From Protea cynaroides (lineage: Eukaryota; Streptophyta; Magnoliopsida; Proteales; Proteaceae), in the NCBI GenBank assembly GCA_028583415.1, contig CM053269.1, positions 31,252,254 through 31,316,253 of the forward strand: a stretch of DNA of 64,000 nt, given 5' to 3'. The position numbers and the translations under genes were made by a program. The notes below the pieces were generated by a model. That model did no database searches. It was not told the DNA's origin and saw only the letters and a list, made by a program, of their open reading frames with translations. Below, piece after piece: positions 23,401-31,562 of the stretch. Within the stretch, counting starts at the first letter, position 1. Every line of letters starts with the position of its first letter.

Positions 23401-26400
23401 ATTTTCACCAATGATGTGCATCGCCTTTCAGCATGCAGGTGGCACATAACACCTTTTCTTCTTCAGTAATAGTCATCATGAGAAAGTTTCTCTTCATCTC
23501 GTCGATCCAATGTGCTGGCCATAACGGATCCGACAGTTTACCGTTAAATTCCTTGGGCTTCATCTTCAGAAATCTCTCAACCAGTCGAGAGTGATCCATC
23601 TGATTTTGGGGGTATGCCCCAAACATAGTTTGTGGATACTGATATTGAACCTGTGCTGCTTCCGGACCAGGTACTGGGATCTGTGCAGCTGGTGGTTGAG
23701 GTGTTTGAGGTGTTGGGTGGTTACCCACCGGTCTTTGCCCCGGCTTGTCCAGTCTGCATGGGTGTAGCATGTGCGGCCTGGAACATAATCCCCATTGCAA
23801 TTTGCATTTGAGCCTGTGCATGTTGCATCTGTTGCAGCTGCTGTGCTAGATTCATTACCACGGTTGCTAACTCCGGTGGTGGAGGTGACAAGTTGGTAGG
23901 ATTTGCCTGATCTGGATTTCCTGGGGGTGCAACCTGTGGATTTCCCTGTGCATATATATTCTCCTGGCTAGTTTCCTCCACGGGTGGTGGTGGAACTGCA
24001 TTTCGACTCTGCCTGGTTACTCTACGTCCAGACATCTTTTCTTCTGAGATTTGTGGTGCCTGAAAATTCTCAAAATAGGTGAGTCAATCATTTATACTGC
24101 GTGTAGGCACGCTAACCGATGTAAAATTCCAAAAATTTTAGCTCATTTTATGAAAAATACTGTCTTTTCTATGCAGGGTCGATGGTATGTCCGACCCTCA
24201 GTATCCGACCCTGGGAATGACTTGTTCTTCTCGAGAGCTGGGGGTCGATGGGTATCCGACCCCCCTGTCCGACCCCTGGTTCCCTGCTAAGTTCCCGAGA
24301 ACTGGGGGTCGAAGTGGGGGTCGATGGATGTCCGACCCCCTGGTCCGACCCCTGGTTTTTCGCCGATTCCCGAGAGCTGGGGGTCGATCTGGGGGTCGAT
24401 CCGGGGGTCGATGATCCTGGTCGAATTGTCCGACCCCCAGACCAAAAATCAGACCTTTAAGATCCGATTCTGGGTTTATTCCCCATCATTTCTCTCCCGT
24501 TTCGACTCGTCTCCCACCTCTGAGTTGCTACAGTGCCACTCCGCTATTTTGGTCAGTTTGGATCCGTGTTTCGACGTCCACATCATCCCTACAGGTATGC
24601 TTTCTCATTTTACCTGTTTTTAGGTTTCCATTTCTAGGTTTGTCCATTTAACTTGTATTTTTCAAATTAAACTTTTTCCAACCGTAAAAAATTGATTTTT
24701 ATTGGGGGCTTTTGTTACTGGTGTCTCAAGGAACGAAAGCCCTCAAAATTTTTTGAGTTTCATCGGTTGGTTATCGAGAAACTTGGATTTTTGCTCTTTT
24801 TGCCCTAATTTGTCGAAATTTTTGATTTCTTGTAATTTCTTCAAATTGGACTTCATTAGCTAGAATTTCCTACTGTCTGAGTGTTGTAAGATATGTTGGA
24901 ACCTACGTAAGTCCTCCTGCCCACGTGTCTGGGTGACAAGTGAGGCTTTTGGCCAACTTACGTCGTTATAATGTCAAAATTTCGGATTTTCTATCTTATT
25001 AACATATTATCTGTTTTTCTTTCTTATTTGCAGATACCATGGCTCGTACCAAGGTACCCAGAGTTCGTGATCCTCTTCGCTTCCGTTCCAACGAAGCCGA
25101 GGCACAATATGCCCACTTTGTTCGTAAGAAAGTGGAGGGAGGTCGTATGGTGAACTTGGCTGAGTTAGCCTTGTTCAACGTGGAGAGAGCCTTTGGTGAT
25201 ATGGGGTGGCTCCCTGTCATTACCTACGACGCTTGCACACGCCCGGATTTAGTGCGACAGTTTTATTGTAATCTTCAGGTGGTGGGGAATTACAATGACG
25301 TCGAGAGGGGTCAGGAGTTGCGTATCACTAGTTACGTCCAAGGGGTGAACATCTCTTTTGATTTTCGGCAACTGGCCAACCTACTGGGCATTCCCTATGA
25401 TGGCCCCATGGTTTACTGTGCTCCTGGAGATTGATAGTTAGTTGCTACGACCTGATCGCTGGCAGATGAGGGCTTGCTATATGCGTCTGGCTCCACGGGT
25501 CTTTTGCAAGATTATCCAGCATAACTAGCTCCCGCAGAGTGGTCACTACGAGAGGGTTTCCCAGCTAACCCAGTATCTGCTATACAGTATCTGCACTAGA
25601 CAGCCCGTCTGCCTGTCGTACATCATCATGCGGACTATGATCACTGCTACATTGTGCAGCAATACTGGCAACCTCCCGTACGGACGTATGATCACTATGT
25701 TGCTGACCCACCTGGGAGTTGATTTAGTGGATGAGAAGATTCAGGAGAAAACCTTCTCGTCGCCTCTAGATTGGGAGGCTATCTGCAAGATGGGCTTGCG
25801 GGACACCCAAGTCAGTGACGAGGAGAGGAACGAGATGGTGCGCCCTCACACTCGCATCGAGATCGCTGACGCTGAGGTAGCTGCTGCCGCCGCTAGAGTT
25901 CATGCGGATCCTACCGATGACGATGACCGCATGTACATGGATGTAGACTCGATACCACCACCTTCACCCACGCATGCGGCTAGAGCTGGTACTTCATCTG
26001 CGGCGGGTCCTGCACCTGAGATTGGTCCTTCTCATGCGGCTGGTCCTTCACACCCACCTTCTGGTATGATGGAGATGTTGCATGAGATCATAGAGGCTCA
26101 GCGCAGATCTGATATGAGGATGAAGGAGTTGCTGGACGCTCAGCGTGCGAGAGTGGATGAGCTACTAGTCGCCCAACGCATATCAGACACGCGGATGGGA
26201 GAGCTCATAGATGCTCAGCGCCGGTCAGATATGCGTATGGAGGAGCTTTTGGGTGCTCAGTGCGTGACTGATCAGCGGTTTGCTGGTCTCACAACTAGTC
26301 TTCAGACGACCCAGACTCAGGTAGCCTGGTTGACTAGAGTCTACGCTGAGGATTATGACAGAGATCGTGAGGCACCGCCTCCTCCTTCACCTCCGGCTTC

Positions 26401-29400
26401 ATGAGTGTATCTTTTCCTTCTTCTTGTCCTACAGAGTAACTGTCCGGGTTGTGGACTGTACTCTGTTTTAGTTATGTATATACGTTTGTTTCTTTCACAT
26501 TGTATTAAAATTGTTCCCCCTTTAATAGATGCATTATTTTCTTTTCAAATTCGGTTTCAAACATCACTTGTGCTTATAGTGTGTTAATATTACTGTTTTT
26601 ACTTTTATCCTATCTCAGTTCACAATTGTCTTGAATGTATGCTAGTTCAACGGACAAGGCCTGAGATGCTCTGATACCAAGTTGTCACACCCCAATTCCA
26701 CACTATTCAGAATGGTGTGATGAACTGCTAACAAACCAACGGTTCAACCAGGATCTCGAGTAGGTTATATCCGTGTTATCTAAACCCCATACATCCATAA
26801 TCATAATCAGAGTAAATACACAATAGCGGAAGTCTTATAATAAAATGAACTGAGAATCTATTGTGATATCAATATTTAAATAACAAATTATTCTGTATCA
26901 ACTAAGACATAAATAAATAAATATCAAATACATGTCTTTAATAAATCCAAATAGATAAAACTAAAAATCTAATCGAATACACATGAGTTGCACTCGCAAG
27001 AGATGTCATGTGTATCCACTTCATCTTCAGTTACCATCGCTGCAATGTTCCCGTATTCTGGAGCATTTAGATAATCTTCAACGGTTGTACCTGCATCATC
27101 AACTAAAAATATTCGATGTCGAAGGGTGAGCACACATCACGGCTCAGTGAGCAAACAAAACAATGCAACAATACATATGCATGCAATCAATTCATATATT
27201 TGGTCTGGTTTTACGTTTGCACTGTGCTATAGAAAGGATAGGTGGCCACCGCACCTCTATGCAGGAGAGTGTGGATACGTCCGATGACTCTCACCGTCGT
27301 CCATAGCACCCATAATGAACATTGTACAACGAAGGTCACATTTATCGATGCACAACTCCATACCAACAAATTAACCCCTGATGGCTAGGGCTGCAAATGG
27401 GGCTCGCTACTAACCAATCCTAATGTCAACCAATGTATCGAAGGCCTCACCCCAGCATCCCTCAGAGCACCCGTAGAGATAGAGCTAAGGCCCCTCGGTA
27501 GAGTATAGGACTCAAGGACCGAGACCTTCCTTGATGCCCTACGTCGCAATAGTTCTGCTAAGATAACGGCGATACGACGATGCTAATGCACAAGACTTGA
27601 GATAGAGATAGAGCTAAAGTGCCCAGATCAAACACCGCATAACACCTCCCCTGATGCCCTACTCGCATCAAACACACTAACCACACACAAACACCCACAT
27701 GCCTATTCCTAGCATCAATCACCATCACCATGTTATAAATAAACAAAATTAAATATGCATGAGTAATAATAGCAGGAATATTGGATGACATGTTGAATGC
27801 ACATTACAAGCATATTCGCAAAGAATCAAGCATGGCATTGGACTCAAGTAAATAAAAGTAGTTTATTATTAACCAATTAGTTTAGGTCTTGTTCCCTCAC
27901 CTTAGCTTGCTACTCTTCCAAGCTTTAGAATCACCTTTATATTGTTATTATATTGCTAGAAGACCTAACAAAGTTGATAAAATTTAATTAGAATTTATTC
28001 TAATTTTTAAAACCATTCTGTTAACTGGGGGTCGGAGGTAGGGTCTGAGTTATGACCAACCCCTGGTGCGACCCCCCCTAATCTGGACTTCCAGAACCCT
28101 GGGGGTCGATACTCAGGGTCACATAGGGTCGGATGGTCATCGACCCCCTGTGCGACCCCTTGTGGGTTTTGGTCAATTTTCCTCCTTTTAGTCCATTCTT
28201 CGTGTTTGGGGTCCTATGGCTTGCTCCTACAGTCCATTCAACATACATTCCATGGTCTAGAACCATGAATCATCCACCTATATAGTTTTTATGTATTCTC
28301 CCATGGTTTTCCGTAATGTTCATGTCAATAGTACTTCGTGAACAGTGAATGCTGGGCTGTAAAAGCCTGCTCTCCCAATGGATTGGGCTGTTGCTGGCTG
28401 AACTATATTGCATCAACTTTCCTTTTCTTAGAAAATCTCAACTTTGAGTTTTAAAATGAATCAAAATCAGCTTGTCGGGGTGTGTGTTTAGCTTTCTTTG
28501 AAATGTGAAGTTGATTGGTCATAAATGTGTAGAACAAAATCTTCAACCTTTGGAGCTCTTGCTCAAAGTATTGGGGAGGAATCACGAAGTCGATGTGCTC
28601 AACTTCATGAAATGAATCATTGAGAAGGGGTGTATCTACGGAATTCACCATATCTATCCCTTTGTCGTTGCTAGTCATCTTCTCAACTTCCAAGACCTCA
28701 TCTTGTACCACGATTTCAACCTCGTTCTCCTTTGCAAAATCTTCAACACGGCCTTCAGTGGTAAGGGTTAAGTGAAGTCTTTCGCATTTTAAAGGGGCTG
28801 TTCCTTGATTTCATTCATTTATTCTTCCACTACGGATGAAGGCATAGGACCCTCCTTTGGTGCTGCAACTTTTGGTTTAACCTTTGCCTTAACATTTTTA
28901 GTGTTATTGATGGTTAGTCCTTGGAAGGTGAAGGTAGAGTGTTGGGGATGCCCCAATTCTGTTCAATTCGAGTCAACTGAGAATGCAGCTGGTTCATTGA
29001 GACACGTATCTGATTCATTTGTTCTTGTTTTTGTCGTTACTCCATTGTCGTCACTTGATCAGTTAAGGACTTCAATGAATCCATATTTTTTTTAATAAAA
29101 TAACTGATTTACTTTGTGGTACAAAATTATTTTCGTTTCCAATCATGGTTCTAACACCAATGTGGTGCTGACTTAAGGGCTGGCAAGCCAAGATCAAGGG
29201 TTGATAGAGAATATTATCCGTATCTAAAATATAATACTTGTAATGGTGATGAAGATGGATGATGATGATTAGCTTAGAGTCCCACTAGTTGCCTAGCCAT
29301 AGGAGTCCCACCTAGGCACACTTGTTTTTCACAAGCGCACTTGATTCTCACAAGTAGGTTTTCAAAGAGAACTTCACAAGGTTTTGGATGATATTAGCAA

Positions 29401-31562
29401 CCCATAATTCCATTATATAGGGAAAAAGGAGGTTTAACAGCTCATTGGTTACATCAACTTGAATTATTTGGACTGTTGGAATTCTTAGACTAAATGCAAT
29501 TCCCAACACCTAGAAACTAAATCCCGTACATTGCTAACAAACCTTAGATCTAGAAAACAAAAATAAGAAAGAAAACAATTCCTAGACATAGGAAACAATT
29601 CCAAAACATCATTGAAAACTGTTCCTAAGACATGGGGAACTACAAAAAAGACATTGAAAAGTAAGGCACTTAATTGTTGTCTTGAAATATGAAAAGGCAA
29701 AAATAAATCTGTTGGAATACGCAAAAGATCTCTCAAAAATAGCTTGTTGCAACCATAAGGGGGTCCTGTGGGACCTGTAGGTACTGTTTACGTAAACCTC
29801 GTGAACAGTGGAGCCTGGTCTGGAAAAGCCTGCTGTCCCAATGGATTGGGCTGCTGCTGACTGAATGGCATTCAGGAATGAATTAGTTTGGGTATTAAGC
29901 AGTTAAATTTCAACACTTTGTGCTAAGAGTCGGGGCACTTTTCAATCTTTTATTGAGGTTTCGCGATGAATTCCAAATTTTTTAGCCTGATTCCCATTTT
30001 TTTTAACCCTTCCAAAAAAAGAGGAAATTTTACTGAACCTATCAGAGATGAGGAATTGAGGTGAATTATTCATGCCCATAATTTTTCCTGAATTGTTACT
30101 GTCTTGTTGAAGATAGGAAGATCCTTAATGAAGCTCTAATATCTGATCAAGTAACCTGAACATGGGGCAGGTACGTACAGATGCAGTAGAGTGCAATTTT
30201 TTTCGAAAGCTTCGTAGGTTCAAAGTGCCTTTGGATTGGAGTTAAAATAAATAAATAAATAAGTAAGAGCCCAGTTGCATGAATGATCTCTTTTCCTCCT
30301 CTATCTTCTCCCCTCCTCATATGATGTAAATCTCTCTCCATTCCCTCTGATCCTCCCCTTCAAATCTCGTTTGTCACTGTTCCATTCTTCTCCCAATATT
30401 TTTCATTCTTTTTCCCTTTTCTTTTATGCAGTGGTTTTAATTTCTTGGAACTCCATCAAAAACCCGTCAAACCCACCAGTTTTTGAGTGTGTGGTGACAT
30501 TATTCTTGACGGTGCGTTATGTTGGATCCACTTGAACCAAAAAACCATGTTTAATTGGATGCAATTGAATCAGGCTACTGCAACACCTTGGAATTGCAAC
30601 AGGGTGAATATTGCCTATGACGACTGAATGTACTGCCCTAGTGCCCTACCACAGGTTGACACATTGGAAACCTTAACCACTCACTAAAAGAACATAGAAC
30701 TTGCCGTGCCCTCTGATAGTATGCGACGCGATAGTTGTTTTTTTTTTTTTTTTTTCCCTTAACAGTGGATCAAAAGTAGTTGTGCAACGTCTCTCGGAGT
30801 CCTTTCCACTAAGAGGAGCAAGTTCGTATTGAGGAACCTTAGTTATTGCAGTCAAGGTAGGGAATGTTGTCTGTAATTCAAATTTCAATTGGGGTACTGG
30901 TGCTCCTAAATTGGACTCAACTGAAAACCCACCAGACCAGCCATGGTTATCATTAGTGAATCCACATCTTCCCTGCAACCTAGATAGTGGCTAGCATTCC
31001 CAACAAGAGGGGTGGGGCATGTGGTTGTTGCCCAATTAACTCACTTCAATGCCATCTGTGAATGTTGTGCTAGGGTCTAGTTTCAAGTAGCTTATACATA
31101 ATAGTTGGTGAAGTTATGTTCCATTTAACAAATGTTATTTGCTGTGCATTGTGATCTTATTCCAAAAATGTCCAGGCACTTAATTTCCATAGCATTACAT
31201 GTATCAGTTTCAAGGCTTGGTTTGGGCAGGAATAAACATTTCATTATTCTGAAGCAAGAAGCGAGTAGGCCACCACAATATTCAAGCATTCTCTTGTCCT
31301 AAACTTCATTTGTAGGCATAATGCAGATAACATAACATGAGAAATCATAAAAATAATTGTTGATTTCATTTCCTTTCCTTCAGATTTGTAATGTCTTATG
31401 TCAGTATGCTGATTTAGTTCTCTTTCACATTTTGAATGCTCCCAGGCGAAGGAAAACGAATCTGATCCTTTAATAAGTGTGGAAAATGGATCTGGGCTTG
31501 AGAATGATGATGTTGTCCCAGCAGCCCAAGCCTGGAGCTCAAACAAGGATCTGCGTGCATAA
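2486..31562 (+). CDS. UXT: UDP-xylose transporter (UXT-type nucleotide-sugar transporter)
   Basis: Seven coding exons join in frame: 2486-2606, 4367-4551, 4789-4856, 9014-9146, 10691-10852, 10938-11210 and 31446-31562, giving 352 aa. All introns are GT-AG. The product matches plant UXT proteins of the NST-KT/TPT (drug-metabolite transporter) family: SVSIVICNKAL near the N-terminus, LTSWHL, NGISIGLLNLSLGFNS.GFYQ, TNTIQKR, STQLLYQS, and the KT region GKTSPVTYQVLGHLKT. About ten hydrophobic segments are expected, in the Golgi/ER membrane, moving UDP-xylose in exchange for UMP. Exon 7 encodes a cytosolic tail (ESDPLISVENGSG ... WSSNKDLRA, stop) that fits the family, is in phase, and follows a CCCAG acceptor. 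The last intron is therefore 20,235 bp and full of retroelements. Without exon 7, read-through would stop at 11258. Identity is confident; paralogue number is not assigned. Confidence 0.9.
2607..4366 (+). other. UXT intron 1
   Basis: 1.76 kb, AT-rich, donor GTGAGT and acceptor AATCAG. A short inverted pair around CAGATACAGTCAACAGC / GACTGTATCTG (3220-3265) is visible. No coding or transposon signature is recognised. Confidence 0.75.
7357..8021. mobile_element. PIF/Harbinger (Tourist-like) MITE inside the hAT MITE
   Basis: Terminal inverted repeats run GGCCCTGTTTGATAAAACT on the left and, reverse-complemented, GGGTCTGTTTGATAAAACT on the right, extending into GATTCTGGATT. It is flanked by the 3-bp repeat TAA (7354-7356 and 8022-8024), as expected for PIF/Harbinger. 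Length is 665 bp, with no transposase. The centre carries a GGT-rich minisatellite. It interrupts the surrounding hAT element, so it inserted later. Confidence 0.85.
7546..7760. repeat. GGT/GGGT-rich minisatellite
   Basis: About 215 bp of GGTGGTGGT, GGGTGGT, GGAGGGT and GGCGGT units on the + strand with almost no C. The many runs of three or more G give it G-quadruplex potential. The opposite strand reads as a His/Pro-rich ORF, which I regard as spurious. Confidence 0.9.
8137..8275. mobile_element. Small foldback element within the hAT MITE (tentative)
   Basis: Inverted ends read AATTGTCAAGGCGCCAAGGCG (left, about 8152) against AGTTGTCAAGGAGTTGCTCAGGCGCC (right, reverse-complemented). A repeated ATAGTAAAT on both sides (about 8138 and 8265) may be the TSD. 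The element is about 110 bp. A third nested insertion is plausible, but the ends are not exact. Confidence 0.4.
9147..10690 (+). other. UXT intron 4
   Basis: 1.54 kb between donor GTATCC and acceptor TTCTCAG. Poly-T and poly-A tracts lie at about 10475-10580. No gene, LTR or clear MITE is seen in it. Confidence 0.7.
11720..12669 (-). repeat. Left (3') LTR of gag-only element A
   Basis: 950 bp, TG...CA bounded. It contains a TATA box (TATAAATA on the minus strand, 12236-12243), a perfect 24-bp palindrome centred on CACGTG (12517-12540), and duplicated GGAAACTTGCCTTTATAG-like blocks. About 220 bp near 12000-12215 are absent from the other LTR. Confidence 0.9.
12681..14181 (-). pseudogene. Retrotransposon Gag polyprotein of element A, one frameshift
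   Basis: The start at 14181 follows the primer site. The first part, to 13276 (301 aa), opens with an N-terminal helical stretch (LVKMDAKLDTMDGRM) and then carries the retrotransposon gag domain (LNALDDYFDWF, ARDWWRNYE, KEKYLPRSFQRRLHDQL, MSMEDYVYQFDQL). A one-base shift near 13335 moves the frame to the second ORF (13262-12681). That ORF has a CCHC zinc knuckle, CYHCNAYGHFARDC, followed by a 170-aa acidic tail containing EHIDFVIPSKYLEE. No protease or RT motif follows; the ORF stops beside the polypurine tract. The encoded protein should form particles and bind RNA. The tail has no function I can name but recurs in element B. Confidence 0.85.
14196..14927 (-). repeat. Right (5') LTR of gag-only element A
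   Basis: 732 bp, TG...CA bounded. The minus-strand TATAAATA lies at 14490-14497. Two adjacent perfect palindromes, both centred on CTGTTCACGTGAACAG, occupy 14775-14798 (24 bp) and 14803-14824 (22 bp). Confidence 0.9.
14946..16891. mobile_element. Non-autonomous hAT-like element
   Basis: Perfect 8-bp direct repeats TTTAGTCA at 14938-14945 and 16892-16899 flank ends TATGGGTGTTTATTGG (left) and, reverse-complemented, TAAGGGTGCCAACTC (right). The subterminal text is of the CCAAACCAAAACC / GGTTTGGTT kind seen in hAT MITEs. No transposase is recognised in the 1.9-kb interior. A 60-bp direct duplication (AAACCGAGAGTGAAAGATAG at 15701 and 15761) lies within. The terminal repeats are short, so the superfamily rests chiefly on the TSD. 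Confidence 0.6.
16900..17251. mobile_element. LTR fragment, inverted relative to a copy at 61755-62620
   Basis: The purine-rich block 16973-17150 and the following AATTCCTCAT...TAAATAGG text match the reverse complement of 62130-62410. The fragment ends where the Tekay LTR begins (about 17251). The GA-rich block reads as an ORF in both copies (KGRERKQGEG, NQEGKGRLTVPREGEAE). I take this as leader or LTR sequence, not a gene. Confidence 0.6.
17251..19461 (-). repeat. Tekay 3' LTR (left copy)
   Basis: About 2.2 kb. It ends GGGTCTTACA at 19461; the first 30 or so bases of the other end are lost. It carries a minus-strand TATA box (TATAAATA at 19101-19108), clusters of GGGGGTCGA / CGACCCCC (18560-18700, 19200-19330) and a conserved peptide-coding stretch (17517-17684). 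Confidence 0.88.
19375..19689 (-). pseudogene. Tekay integrase C-terminus with chromodomain
   Basis: The ORF reads EIISRKVQRLRNRDIYYVKVTWKS then EEITWEEENAMRKQYPHLF. This corresponds to the degenerate chromodomain at the end of Tekay-clade polyproteins, thought to steer integration to particular chromatin. The reading frame continues through the polypurine tract into the 3' LTR before stopping. A frameshift separates it from the integrase core upstream. Confidence 0.75.
19682..20375 (-). pseudogene. Tekay integrase core, two frameshifts
   Basis: Two overlapping ORFs (20307-19993 and 20092-19682) together give the DDE core: MDFVTGLP with the first Asp, SDRDPRF with the second, and DGRSERTIQILEDM with the Glu. 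One shift lies near 20050 and another between 20307 and 20376. The enzyme would join cDNA ends to chromosomal DNA but cannot be made intact from this copy. Confidence 0.85.
20376..22227 (-). pseudogene. Tekay reverse transcriptase, RNase H and integrase zinc-binding region
   Basis: 22227-21976 encodes the RT start (DYPDVFPEELPRLPP, KGYIRPKISPWGAPVLFVK). After stops and a frameshift near 21725, a 445-aa ORF (21713-20376) has the RT catalytic FIDDILVYS, LGLVGYYRRFV, RNase H (TLYTDASG, DLELAAVVHA, NVVADALSR) and the HHCC integrase motif (H...H, CLNCQ). The RNase H Asp that is usually in TDHKSL is kept as LDHKSL. An extra A near 21725 breaks the frame after GLTNAP. Confidence 0.9.
22426..22700 (-). 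pseudogene. Tekay aspartic protease
   Basis: The minus strand reads ARVLFDSGATHSFISVSFGKK and ends MADFDVILGIDWLA, the active-site DSGAT and the conserved ILG(M/I)DWL flap-side motif of retroviral-type pepsin folds in plant gypsy elements. The frame stops at 22426 and is separated from gag by stops near 22700-22760. The enzyme would process the Gag-Pol precursor. Confidence 0.85.
22760..24035 (-). pseudogene. Tekay gag, at least two breaks
   Basis: The start MSGRRVTRQSRN at 24035 is followed by a Pro/Gln-rich N-terminal part. Frameshifts fall near 23750 and 23385 (the middle ORF ends GDAHHW, stop). The last ORF (23365-22760) has the gag helix region (YFPRSFRDAMEKEFLSL, MSVDAYQQRYEEL) and a CCHC knuckle, CYNCNQVGHMMREC. 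As a structural protein it would assemble cytoplasmic particles and package the genomic RNA. Confidence 0.87.
24036..25038. promoter_or_regulatory. Divergent spacer of the Tekay element with GGGGGTCGA arrays
   Basis: This lies between the gag start on the minus strand (24035) and the antisense extra ORF on the plus strand (25039). At 24176-24440 there are about ten direct and inverted copies of GGGGGTCGA / TCCGACCCC, three of them in tandem at 24379-24411. A possible intron follows, from CCCTACAG|GTATGC (about 24594) to TTTGCAG|ATACC just before the ATG at 25039, which would be a 5' UTR intron of the plus-strand ORF. Promoter function is inferred from the arrangement. Confidence 0.45.
25039..26404 (+). 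pseudogene. Antisense extra ORF of the Tekay element (plant transposon-type domain plus coiled coil)
   Basis: 25039-25434 (131 aa) and 25628-26404 (258 aa) are two pieces of one protein. Between them, frame 2 reads on (MRACYMRLAPRVF ... SQLTQYLLYSIC) with a frameshift, a stop near 25440 and one internal stop near 25530. The first half (FNVERAFGDMGW, RPDLVRQFYCNL, VRG-like VQGVNISFDFRQL) and LPYGRMITMLL resemble the 'putative plant transposon protein' domain found in many plant genomes (my recognition, not searched). The second half is a Pro/Ala linker (SIPPPSPTHAAR) followed by about five 14-residue repeats of the AQRRSDMRMEELLD type, predicted coiled coil. It is antisense to gag-pol, between the 5' LTR and gag. 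Function unknown. Confidence 0.65.
26668..26679 (-). other. Primer-binding site of the Tekay element
   Basis: On the minus strand TGGTATCAGAGC, complementary to the 3' end of plant initiator-Met tRNA, lies three bases from the 5' LTR end (TGTCACACCCC on the + strand at 26683). Confidence 0.9.
26683..28310 (-). repeat. Tekay 5' LTR (right copy), truncated
   Basis: Closely similar to 17251-18850 and complete at its inner end. Homology stops at 28310, within CCCATGGTTTTCC. The part equivalent to 18851-19461, including the TATA box, is missing, so this 5' LTR lacks its U3 start and core promoter. The next base begins a different LTR. Confidence 0.88.
28311..29874 (-). mobile_element. Gag-only LTR element B, decayed and truncated
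   Basis: A partial left LTR (28311-28415, ending GCATCA) and a right LTR (29161 to about 29874) share CGTGAACAGTG and CCCAATGGATTGGGCTG. Next to the right LTR the minus strand reads TGGTGTTAGAACC, an altered primer site. The interior has a gag C-terminal fragment (28711-28451) and, further right, a stop-containing N-terminal fragment (MDSLKSLTDQVTTME near 29085). The left LTR is fused directly to the truncated Tekay LTR. A TATA-like TATATAA lies on the minus strand at 29413-29419. Confidence 0.72.
28451..28711 (-). pseudogene. C-terminal tail of Gag, element B
   Basis: An 86-aa ORF whose VEHIDFVIPPQYFEQE matches the acidic gag tail of element A (VEHIDFVIPSKYLEES). No zinc knuckle or gag core is left in frame. 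The match defines A and B as one family and shows the tail is an ancestral part of it. Confidence 0.65.
29875..31445 (+). other. End of UXT intron 6
   Basis: 1.57 kb without a delimited element. A minus-strand ORF at 30978-30673 reads partly protein-like (VPQLKFELQTTFPTLTAITKVPQYELAPLSG) but ends in a poly-Lys run from a T tract, and I do not recognise it. Poly-T at about 30737-30757. The acceptor before exon 7 is CTCCCAG. Confidence 0.6.

Larger units (their letters stand above)
17251..28310 (-). mobile_element. Decayed Tekay-type (chromovirus) Ty3/gypsy retrotransposon
   Basis: On the minus strand the order is 5' LTR (26683-28310, truncated), primer site TGGTATCAGAGC (26668-26679), extra ORF in antisense, gag, protease, RT, RNase H, integrase, chromodomain, polypurine tract (19462-19474) and 3' LTR (to 19461). 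LTR ends are TGTAAGACCC and GGGGTGTGACA. The order PR-RT-RH-INT-chromodomain places it in the chromoviruses. The tail (VKVTWKSRDMEEITWE, then YPHLF) is typical of the Tekay/Del clade. All coding parts carry frameshifts or stops. Both outer ends are damaged, so no TSD can be read. Confidence 0.88.
11211..31445 (+). other. UXT intron 6, 20.2 kb, filled with retroelements
   Basis: Donor CACAG|GTGTTA after exon 6 and acceptor CTCCCAG|GCGAAG before exon 7, both at phase 0. In order it holds a gag-only LTR element, a hAT-like element, an LTR fragment, a Tekay chromovirus with an antisense extra ORF, and a second gag-only element. The first 500 bp and the last 1.5 kb (29875-31445) show no element I can delimit. 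Confidence 0.85.

Noticed and set aside
30673..30978. Minus-strand 101-aa ORF in the end of UXT intron 6.
   Set aside because: Partly protein-like, but it ends in a poly-Lys run from a T tract and has no recognisable domain or splice context.
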